Source of the DNA: Gammaproteobacteria bacterium
Lineage (GTDB): Bacteria; Pseudomonadota; Gammaproteobacteria; Eutrophobiales; Eutrophobiaceae
Direction of reading: 5' to 3'
NCBI GenBank assembly: GCA_009843675.1
Contig: VYCZ01000224.1
Span: forward strand, 1-5,954
DNA length: 5,954 nucleotides
In this document: piece after piece, positions 1-5,379 of the stretch
Position numbering within the stretch: position 1 is the first letter of the stretch
Layout of the letters: every line of letters starts with the position of its first letter
The notes under the pieces: generated by a model
Told to the model about the DNA's origin: nothing
The model's input: only the letters and a program-made list of their open reading frames with translations
Databases searched by the model: none
Position numbers and translations under genes: made by a program

Positions 1-41
1 CGCGGGGCCGGGCGCTGGGCGCCTTCATCCTCTAATCCCCG
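1..41 (+). other. ftsW: Upstream ftsW remnant interrupted by an in-frame TAA
   Basis: In the ftsW frame, bases 3-32 read RGRALGAFIL, a hydrophobic end like the helix that normally precedes the (I/L)P..(L/F)W segment of FtsW. Then comes TAA (33-35), then SPVVLWEK. The family normally has an aliphatic residue before this Pro. One extra C near base 32 and one fewer C in the run 37-40 would give LLIPVVLWEK without changing length; a single base change in the TAA would also reopen the frame. This may be a real nonsense mutation, or sequence error near the end of an assembled contig. Confidence 0.5.
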
Positions 42-992
42 GTGGTCCTGTGGGAAAAAATGAGCCTGCCCCTGTTATTGCTGGCCATCGCGTTGCTGGC
101 GCTGGTGCTGATCCCCGGCGTAGGCCGCGAAGTCAACGGCAGCGTACGCTGGATCCGGCTGGGCCCAGTCAATTTCCAGGGTTCGGAACTGGCCAAGGTG
201 TGCATGATCGCCTACGTCGCGGCGTACCTGGTGCGCAACGCAAGCCGCCTGCACATGACGTTTACCGGCTTTATACGCCCCATCGGCGTGGTCACCCTCA
301 TCTCCGCCCTGTTGCTGCTCGAGCCGGATTACGGTTCTGTCGTCGTCATTTTCCTCACCACGGTGGGCATGCTGTTCCTGGCCGGTATCCCGGCAAGCCG
401 GTTCCTTGTCTGGATACCGGTGATGGTCGCGGCGCTGGGCGCGCTGGCGGTGTTTCCTTCGTACCGCCTGGCCAGGCTCAAGGCATTCATCGATCCGTGG
501 CAGGACCCGTTCAATTCCGGCTACCAGCTCATCCAGTCATTGATCGCGTTCGGGCGCGGCGAGTGGCTCGGTGTCGGCCTGGGCAGCAGCGTGCAGAAAC
601 TGTTTTACCTGACCCAGGCCCATACGGACTTCATATTCGCCATTTCCGCCGAGGAACTGGGGCTGCTGTTCTCCCTGCTGGTGACCGCGGCATTCCTGGT
701 GTTCATCTGGCGAGCGTTCAGCATCGCCGGTTACGCCCACCAGTTGGGGAAATTCTTTGCCTGCTACATGGCCTACGGCATCGGCCTGCTCATGGGCATC
801 CAGGCATTCATCCACATGGGGGTAAACGTGGGGCTGTTGCCCACCAAGGGCCTGACCCTGCCCCTGTTCAGTTACGGCGCCAACAGTGTCGTCACCTGTT
901 GCATACTGGTTGCAATCCTGTTGCGCATCGACCTGGAAAACCGTTATCCCCGGGGTGTCCGGATACGCAGGCAGGAAGGCAGCCATGAATAG
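42..992 (+). CDS. ftsW: FtsW, septal peptidoglycan polymerase (SEDS family), 5'-truncated or disrupted
   Basis: FtsW is the inner-membrane glycosyltransferase that polymerises lipid II into septal glycan, working with the transpeptidase FtsI. The open frame (316 residues from GTG 42; ATG 60 is also possible) covers about the last three quarters of the protein, matching E. coli FtsW from roughly residue 105 onward. Visible family marks are GREVNGSVRWIRLG (28-41), DPFNSGYQLIQS (155-166), the long outer loop GRGEWLGVGLGSSVQK (171-186) followed by HTDF with the Asp needed for polymerisation (D196), and GLLPTKGLTLPLFSYG (264-279). About eight hydrophobic helices are present; the first helices are missing. 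An in-frame TAA at 33-35 blocks extension upstream, although bases 3-32 read GRALGAFIL in the same frame, so GTG 42 is unlikely to be the true start. Odd residues: the usual SYGG reads SYGA (A280), and the usual Asn before the G..G motif is H258. The stop TAG overlaps murG by 8 bases. Identity is secure; intactness is not. Confidence 0.93.
   Translation: MVLWEKMSLPLLLLAIALLALVLIPGVGREVNGSVRWIRLGPVNFQGSELAKVCMIAYVAAYLVRNASRLHMTFTGFIRPIGVVTLISALLLLEPDYGSVVVIFLTTVGMLFLAGIPASRFLVWIPVMVAALGALAVFPSYRLARLKAFIDPWQDPFNSGYQLIQSLIAFGRGEWLGVGLGSSVQKLFYLTQAHTDFIFAISAEELGLLFSLLVTAAFLVFIWRAFSIAGYAHQLGKFFACYMAYGIGLLMGIQAFIHMGVNVGLLPTKGLTLPLFSYGANSVVTCCILVAILLRIDLENRYPRGVRIRRQEGSHE
973..992 (+). promoter_or_regulatory. 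murG ribosome binding site and 8-base ftsW/murG overlap
   Basis: AGGAAGG at 973-979 sits 5 bases before ATG 985, inside the end of ftsW. This fixes the murG start and argues against the upstream ATG at 886 in the same frame. The overlap ATGAATAG (985-992) holds the murG start and the ftsW stop, a geometry that favours coupled translation. Confidence 0.75.
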
Positions 993-2079
993 TGGCGGCC
1001 CGATCCTGGTCATCGCCGGAGCCACCGGCGGGCACGTGTACCCGGCCCTGGCCGTGGCCGAATACCTGCGCGCCCGGGGCGTTTCCCTGTTCTGGCTGGG
1101 AACAACCCGCGGGATCGAGAACCGGGTGGTGCCGCAACAGGGCATAGAACTGTTGACTGTCAGGGTGAGCGGCGTGCGCGGCAAGGGACTGCAGAGCAAG
1201 CTGGCGGCGCCGGTGAAAATCCTGGCGGCAATATTTCAGGCGCTATACATCTGCATCCGGCGGCGGCCGGCGGCGGCGCTGGGCATGGGCGGCTTCGCCA
1301 GTGGACCGGGCGGCGTTGCGGCCTGGTTGTTGCGCATCCCGCTGTTAATCCATGAACAGAACAGGGTTGCGGGCACCACCAACCGCATCCTGGCCCGCTT
1401 CGCGGCACAGATCATGCAAGGCTTCCCCGGCACGTTCGAAGCCCGCGCCGGGGCCGTCACCACCGGCAATCCGGTACGCCGCCAGATCGCCGACCTGGCC
1501 GCCCGGGAATCCCCATCTATCCCGACTCCGTCCCCCCCGCGGTTGAATGTACTGGTGCTGGGCGGCAGCCAGGGCGCGCGCAAGCTGAACCGGGTGGCGC
1601 CGCTGGCCCTGGACCGGCTGCAGCGCAGGATGAAACTGAACGTCCGGCACCAGTGCGGAGAGCGGCACCTGGCCGACACGCAGCGCGTATATGACGGCCT
1701 GCAACTGGACCAGGTCAGGCTCGACCCGTTCATTGACGATATGGCCTCGGCTTATGAGTGGGCGGATATCGCTGTGTGCCGCGCCGGGGCGTTGACCATA
1801 GCCGAGCTGTGCGCCGCGGGGCTGGCCGCGATACTGGTCCCGTTTCCCTATGCCATCGACGATCACCAGACAGCCAACGCGCGTTTCCTGCGGGACGCGG
1901 GCGCAGCGCTGCTGCTCCCGGAGGACGAGCTTACCGAAACCGGACTGGAGGACCTGCTGTGGCAGCTATTCAGTACGGAGGACAGGCTGTCCGAACTGGC
2001 GCGCAACAGCCGTTCCTGCGCGTTCCCCGATGCGGCACAGGCGGTCGGCGCGCTGTGCCTGGAGCACGCTTATGCCTGA
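985..2079 (+). CDS. murG: MurG, UDP-GlcNAc:lipid I N-acetylglucosaminyltransferase
   Basis: MurG is a GT28 (GT-B fold) enzyme on the inner face of the cytoplasmic membrane. It transfers GlcNAc from UDP-GlcNAc to undecaprenyl-PP-MurNAc-pentapeptide (lipid I) to make lipid II. The 364-residue length is normal. Landmarks in order: glycine loop 1 GATGGHVYPALA (12-23, with the conserved H17), VSGVRGKG (61-68), GMGGFASGPGG (100-110), HEQN (123-126), GNPVR (161-165), start of the C-terminal UDP-GlcNAc domain with GGSQGAR (193-199), FIDDMASAYEWAD (249-261), CRAGALTIAE (265-274) containing the Glu that contacts the sugar nucleotide, and DDHQTANA (292-299). The start is ATG 985, supported by a good Shine-Dalgarno site and by the family's short N-terminus. 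It overlaps ftsW by 8 bases and murC by 8 bases, so it is probably translated in step with both. Odd point: loop 1 is normally GGTGGH; here the second Gly is Ala (A13). No frameshift or missing domain is seen. Confidence 0.98.
   Translation: MNSGGPILVIAGATGGHVYPALAVAEYLRARGVSLFWLGTTRGIENRVVPQQGIELLTVRVSGVRGKGLQSKLAAPVKILAAIFQALYICIRRRPAAALGMGGFASGPGGVAAWLLRIPLLIHEQNRVAGTTNRILARFAAQIMQGFPGTFEARAGAVTTGNPVRRQIADLAARESPSIPTPSPPRLNVLVLGGSQGARKLNRVAPLALDRLQRRMKLNVRHQCGERHLADTQRVYDGLQLDQVRLDPFIDDMASAYEWADIAVCRAGALTIAELCAAGLAAILVPFPYAIDDHQTANARFLRDAGAALLLPEDELTETGLEDLLWQLFSTEDRLSELARNSRSCAFPDAAQAVGALCLEHAYA
2061..2079 (+). promoter_or_regulatory. murC ribosome binding site and 8-base murG/murC overlap
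   Basis: GGAG at 2061-2064 lies 7 bases before ATG 2072, and ATGCCTGA (2072-2079) joins the murC start to the murG stop, repeating the geometry of the ftsW/murG junction. A second candidate, GAGGG (2096-2100) 7 bases before ATG 2108, would give a protein 12 residues shorter. The first start is preferred because of the overlap and because E. coli MurC also has a short leader before MRRVR. Confidence 0.6.
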
Positions 2080-3505
2080 AGAACGCAACAACGCCGAGGG
2101 CCATAACATGCGCCGGGTCAGGCAGATCCATTTTGTCGGCATCGGCGGCGCCGGCATGAGCGGGATAGCCGAGGTGCTGCACAACCTGGGTTACGAGGTG
2201 ACGGGCACGGACCTGCGGCGCGGCGGCACCACGGACAGACTCGCCGGCATGGGCGTCGAGGTGCGCTTCGAACACCGGGCGGAATCCGTGGACGGCAGCG
2301 ACGTCGTAGTGTATTCGAGCGCCGTCCCCGCCGACAACCCGGAACTGCTGGCGGCGCGCAGGCAGCGCATACCCATCATCCCGCGCGCGGAAATGCTGTC
2401 CGAACTGATGCGTTTCCGGGAAGGGGTCGCGGTGGCCGGCACCCACGGCAAAACCACAACCACCAGCTTGATCGCCAGCCTGCTGGCGGAGGGCATGTAC
2501 GATCCCACCTATATTATCGGCGGGCGCCTGAACATGACCGGTTCCCATGCCCGGCTCGGCAAGGGGAAATATATCGTGGCGGAGGCGGACGAGAGTGACG
2601 CCTCCTTCCTGCACCTGTCGCCGGTGTACGCGGTGCTGACGAATATCGACGCCGACCACCTGGAGTACTGCGGCGGCAGTTACCAGGCCCTGCAGAACAA
2701 TTTCATCGATTTCCTGCACTGCCTGCCGTTTTACGGACTGGTCGTCATCTGCGCCGATGACGCCGGCATCCGGGAGATCCTGCCGCGCATAAACCGGCCA
2801 TACGTCACCTACGGGATAGCTTCTGACGCCGACTACCGGGCGCAGGCGATTGAGTATGACGGCCCGCATACCAGTTTCGACATCGCGCGCCGTGACGGAG
2901 ATGACCCGTTCCGGGTAACCCTGAACCTGCCGGGACGCCATAACGTCCTCAACGCGCTGGCGGCAACGGCCCTGGCGACCGAACTGGGCGTGTCGCAGCA
3001 GGCTATCGGCGCCGGTCTGGAGAATTTCCAGGGCATATCCCGCCGGAGCTCGATCCTGGGCGAGATCCGCATCAACGGCAAGACCGTGTTGTTGGTCGAT
3101 GATTACGCCCACCATCCCAGTGAAATAAGTGCCATCACCGGCGCACTGGCCGACGGCTGGCCCGGGCGCAGGGTGGTGGTGGTGTTCCAGCCGCACCGCT
3201 ACACCCGCACCCGGGACCTGTTCGAGGAGTTCTGCCAGGTGTTGTCGGGACTCAAGATATTGCTCCTGCTCGACGTGTATCCCGCCGGGGAACAGCCCAT
3301 ACAGGGCGCCGACAGCCGCTCCCTGAGCCGGGCGCTCAGGGTCAGGGGCAAGGTGGAACCTATCCTTGTCAACACCGAGGTGGAATTGCAGGCGGTGCTG
3401 GTAAACGTTACCGAAAACAACGATATCCTGCTGTTGCTGGGCGCCGGAGACATCAGCGCGCTGGGCGGCCGGCTGCTCAAGGCGTACGGCAACGGGAGCG
3501 CCTGA
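2072..3505 (+). CDS. murC: MurC, UDP-N-acetylmuramate--L-alanine ligase
   Basis: MurC is the first of the ATP-dependent Mur ligases in the cytoplasm. It adds L-Ala to UDP-MurNAc, starting the stem peptide. From ATG 2072 it has 477 residues, a normal length. The N-terminal UDP-binding domain shows FVGIGGAGMSGIAEVL (21-36) and YSSAVPADNPE (81-91). The central ATPase domain has the P-loop AGTHGKTTTT (122-131), EADESDASF (171-179) with the Mg-binding/catalytic acid, NIDADHLEY (191-199) and PGRHNVLNALAA (287-298). The C-terminal domain has DDYAHHPSE (343-351), QPHRYTRTRDL (373-383) and GAGDIS (457-462). Sequence similarity to the E. coli protein is visible along its whole length, including AEMLSELMRF (106-115). 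ATG 2108 is an alternative start. One base separates its stop from the murB start. Odd point: the usual G.GRRF is GISRRSS (321-327), so a Gly and a Phe are both replaced by Ser next to the Arg pair. This is clearly MurC and not Mpl or another Mur ligase. Confidence 0.98.
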   Translation: MPEERNNAEGHNMRRVRQIHFVGIGGAGMSGIAEVLHNLGYEVTGTDLRRGGTTDRLAGMGVEVRFEHRAESVDGSDVVVYSSAVPADNPELLAARRQRIPIIPRAEMLSELMRFREGVAVAGTHGKTTTTSLIASLLAEGMYDPTYIIGGRLNMTGSHARLGKGKYIVAEADESDASFLHLSPVYAVLTNIDADHLEYCGGSYQALQNNFIDFLHCLPFYGLVVICADDAGIREILPRINRPYVTYGIASDADYRAQAIEYDGPHTSFDIARRDGDDPFRVTLNLPGRHNVLNALAATALATELGVSQQAIGAGLENFQGISRRSSILGEIRINGKTVLLVDDYAHHPSEISAITGALADGWPGRRVVVVFQPHRYTRTRDLFEEFCQVLSGLKILLLLDVYPAGEQPIQGADSRSLSRALRVRGKVEPILVNTEVELQAVLVNVTENNDILLLLGAGDISALGGRLLKAYGNGSA

Positions 3506-3509
3506 CATG
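3494..3509 (+). promoter_or_regulatory. murB ribosome binding site
   Basis: GGGAG at 3494-3498 is 8 bases before ATG 3507 but 14 before the next in-frame ATG at 3513, so 3507 is the better start. The site lies in the last codons of murC, and one base separates the murC TGA from this ATG. Confidence 0.6.
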
Positions 3510-4427
3510 CTTATGGAAACCGTGACCACACACCTTGACGAGCAGGCGCTACGGGGCCGGTTGAGCGCGGGTGAGAGCATGGCCCGGCACACGTCCTGGA
3601 AAGTCGGCGGACCCGCGGAGCTGTTTTTTTCCCCGGCCGATGAGGACGACCTGGCCGCTTTCCTTGCTGCGCTACCGGATGACAAACCGGTTATCTGGCT
3701 CGGTCTGGGCAGCAACCTGCTGGTGCGGGACGGCGGCATCCGGGGCGCCGTCATTTCGACGTCGGGAATGAAAGACCGGCTGGAACTGCTGCCCGGCAAC
3801 GCCGTCCGCGCCGGTTGCGGCGCGGCCTGTGCCAAGATGGCCCGGTTCAGCGCCAGGTCCGGTCTCACCGGCGCCGAATTCATGGCAGGGATACCGGGCT
3901 CGGTGGGCGGCGCGCTGGCGATGAACGCCGGCGCCTTCGGTTCCGAGACCTGGGATATCGTCGAACGGGTGGAACTGGTGAACCGCGCGGGAGCGCGGAC
4001 GGAAAGACCCCGCACCGGCTTCGATACCGGTTATCGCCGGGTGGACCTGGCCCATGATGAATGGTTCCTGGGCGCGGTATTCCGCCTCGGCCCGGATACG
4101 GAAGGAGCGGCGGAAACCCGTATCAGGGAACTGCTGGCGCAGCGGGCCGCAACCCAGCCCACCGGCCGCTTCAGTTGCGGTTCCGTGTTCAAGAACCCGC
4201 CGGCCGACTTCGCCGGCCGACTGGTCGAACAATGCGGCCTCAAGGGCTTTGCCATCGGCGCGGCAAGCGTGTCGGAAAAACATGCGAACTTTATCATCAA
4301 TGCCGGTGCCGCGCGCGCCGCGGACATCGAGGCTGTGATCGCGCACGTACAGGCGACCGTGGCGCAGGAGACCGGCATCAGGCTGGAACCGGAAGTAAAA
4401 ATCATAGGCGAAAGCGGGCTAACTTGA
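3507..4427 (+). CDS. murB: MurB, UDP-N-acetylenolpyruvoylglucosamine reductase (type II-like)
   Basis: MurB is a cytoplasmic flavoenzyme that uses NADPH and FAD to reduce UDP-GlcNAc-enolpyruvate to UDP-MurNAc, the substrate of MurC encoded just upstream. The protein has 306 residues. The FAD-binding region shows HTSWKVGGPAELFF (28-41), LGLGSNLLVRDGG (65-77) and AGIPGSVGGALAMNAGAFG (127-145). The C-terminal substrate domain shows YR (176-177), GSVFKNP (225-231) with the catalytic Ser (S226) that protonates the intermediate, AGRLVEQCGLKG (236-247), VSEKHANFIIN (255-265) and LEPEVKIIG (293-301) with a catalytic Glu. The short length and GSVFKNP/SEKHANF style fit type II enzymes (S. aureus-like and many proteobacteria) rather than the longer E. 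coli type I. Its end overlaps the ddl start as TTGA, by 4 bases. A 12-base direct repeat at 4198-4222 lies within the coding sequence without breaking it. Confidence 0.97.
   Translation: MLMETVTTHLDEQALRGRLSAGESMARHTSWKVGGPAELFFSPADEDDLAAFLAALPDDKPVIWLGLGSNLLVRDGGIRGAVISTSGMKDRLELLPGNAVRAGCGAACAKMARFSARSGLTGAEFMAGIPGSVGGALAMNAGAFGSETWDIVERVELVNRAGARTERPRTGFDTGYRRVDLAHDEWFLGAVFRLGPDTEGAAETRIRELLAQRAATQPTGRFSCGSVFKNPPADFAGRLVEQCGLKGFAIGAASVSEKHANFIINAGAARAADIEAVIAHVQATVAQETGIRLEPEVKIIGESGLT
4424..4427 (+). promoter_or_regulatory. TTGA stop/start overlap: TTG start of ddl within the murB stop
   Basis: The ddl frame has no ATG or GTG between the murB end and the first beta strand (VAVLVGG), and none in the stretch just upstream inside murB. 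TTG 4424 is the only start that keeps the whole N-terminus. No good Shine-Dalgarno is seen; GCGGG (4414-4418) is a weak candidate. Initiation is probably by coupling to the ribosome ending murB, and likely weak on its own. Confidence 0.65.
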
Positions 4428-5377
4428 ACGGGCAGGCATACAACGGGCGTTACGGCAAGGTCGCGGTGCTGGTGGGAGGTCGCTCGGCCGAGCGCGAGAT
4501 CTCCCTGCAGACTGGCGCGGCGATCCTGGCCGCCCTGTGCCGGAAGGGAGTGGACGCGCATGAAATCGACGCCGGCGAGACGGTGGTGAGCGACCTTGTC
4601 GAGGGCGGGTTCGACCGGGTGTTCAACGCGCTGCACGGGCGCGGTGGTGAAGACGGCGTCATACAGGGCACGCTGGAGGCCCTGAACCTGCCCTATACGG
4701 GCAGCGGAGTGCTGGGCTCGGCCCTGTCCATGGACAAGGTACGTTGCAAGTGGATCTGGCAGCGGCTGGGACTGCCCACCCCGGAGTTCAAACTTATCCG
4801 CTCAGAACAGGACCTGGATGCCGCGGCCCGGGAACTGGGGCTTCCGCTCATGCTGAAACCGGTGCACGAAGGATCGAGCCTGGGCGCTGCCAGGGTGGCT
4901 GCCGCCGAGGACCTGGCAGAAGCCTGGGCCAATGCGCTGAGGTACGACGACAAGGTCATCTGTGAACGCTGGATGCCGGGCGGCGACTACACCGTGGGCA
5001 TCCTGCACGGGCATGCCTTGCCGGCGATCAAGATAGAGACGGACCGGGAATTTTACGACTACCACGCCAAGTACCTGGACGATGACACCCGTTACCTCTG
5101 CCCCTGCGGCCTGCCGCAGGAACTCGAAGCGGAACTGGCCGGCCTGGCGTTGCAGGCATTCGATGCCATCGGCGCCGGCGGGTGGGGCAGGGTCGATATC
5201 ATGCTGGATCAAAACCAAAGGCCCGGCCTGATAGACGTGAACACGGTCCCGGGCATGACCGGGCACAGCCTGGTGCCGATGGCGGCGAGCCGCACCGGAC
5301 TGGATTTCGACAACCTGGTCCTGCGCGTGCTCGATACGAGTATACCGGTGTCCGAACCGGCTGAACGGAACTGGTAA
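4424..5377 (+). CDS. ddlB: Ddl (DdlB type), D-alanine--D-alanine ligase
   Basis: Ddl is an ATP-grasp enzyme of the cytoplasm that joins two D-Ala, giving the dipeptide that MurF adds to the stem peptide. From TTG 4424 it has 317 residues, close to the family norm (E. coli DdlB is 306). Landmarks: VAVLVGGRSAEREISL (13-28) with the first-subsite Glu (E23), HGRGGEDG (71-78), YTGSGVLGSALSMDK (91-105), KPVHEGSSLGA (145-155), the omega loop FYDYHAKY (210-217) whose last Tyr marks D-Ala-D-Ala rather than D-Lac or D-Ser ligases, GWGRVD (253-258) with Arg and the first metal ligand D258, then DVNTVPGMTGHSL (271-283). Odd point: this last motif is normally E.NT.PG, and the Glu equivalent to E. coli DdlB E270, which binds both Mg ions, is Asp here (D271); N273 is kept. 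The fold appears complete, so activity is likely but altered metal geometry is possible. Its stop TAA shares one base with the ftsQ start, as in a coupled operon. Confidence 0.96.
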   Translation: MNGQAYNGRYGKVAVLVGGRSAEREISLQTGAAILAALCRKGVDAHEIDAGETVVSDLVEGGFDRVFNALHGRGGEDGVIQGTLEALNLPYTGSGVLGSALSMDKVRCKWIWQRLGLPTPEFKLIRSEQDLDAAARELGLPLMLKPVHEGSSLGAARVAAAEDLAEAWANALRYDDKVICERWMPGGDYTVGILHGHALPAIKIETDREFYDYHAKYLDDDTRYLCPCGLPQELEAELAGLALQAFDAIGAGGWGRVDIMLDQNQRPGLIDVNTVPGMTGHSLVPMAASRTGLDFDNLVLRVLDTSIPVSEPAERNW

Positions 5378-5379
5378 TG
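5367..5379 (+). promoter_or_regulatory. ftsQ ribosome binding site and TAATG junction
   Basis: GGAA at 5367-5370 sits 6 bases before ATG 5377. The ddl stop TAA (5375-5377) shares its last A with this ATG, suggesting termination-reinitiation coupling. Confidence 0.5.

Noticed and set aside
886..984. N-terminal extension of murG from ATG 886.
   Set aside because: It would overlap ftsW by over 100 bases, has no family similarity, and a good ribosome binding site precedes ATG 985.
50..988. A 312-codon + strand frame overlapping ftsW.
   Set aside because: It is Arg/Pro/Gly/His-rich with no recognisable motif, whereas the other frame encodes clear FtsW motifs throughout.
537..1199. A 220-codon minus-strand frame across ftsW and murG.
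   Set aside because: Its composition and lack of motifs look like an antisense shadow; both overlapped genes are certain.
1257..1280. CGG/GGC-rich run in murG (cggcggcggccggcggcggc).
   Set aside because: It encodes RRRPAAALG just before the GMGG motif, where a basic/proline segment is normal; it is too short and ordinary for this GC content to call a repeat element.
1850..2071. N-terminal extension of murC from ATG 1850.
   Set aside because: The added residues are Arg/Ser/Cys-rich out-of-frame murG sequence; known MurC proteins start shortly before the MRRVR segment.
1970..4015. A 681-codon open frame on the minus strand opposite murC and murB.
   Set aside because: It lies opposite two clear genes, is rich in Ala, Pro, Arg, Gln, His and Gly without any family motif, and is the expected by-product of GC-rich codon use on the + strand.
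4061..4423. N-terminal extension of ddl from ATG 4061.
   Set aside because: It is an out-of-frame reading of murB, Arg/Gly-rich, with no Ddl similarity; TTG 4424 gives the normal family length.
4424..5377. Internal promoters for ftsQ within ddl, as known in E. coli.
   Set aside because: I found no convincing -35/-10 pair by eye in this GC-rich stretch, so none is annotated.
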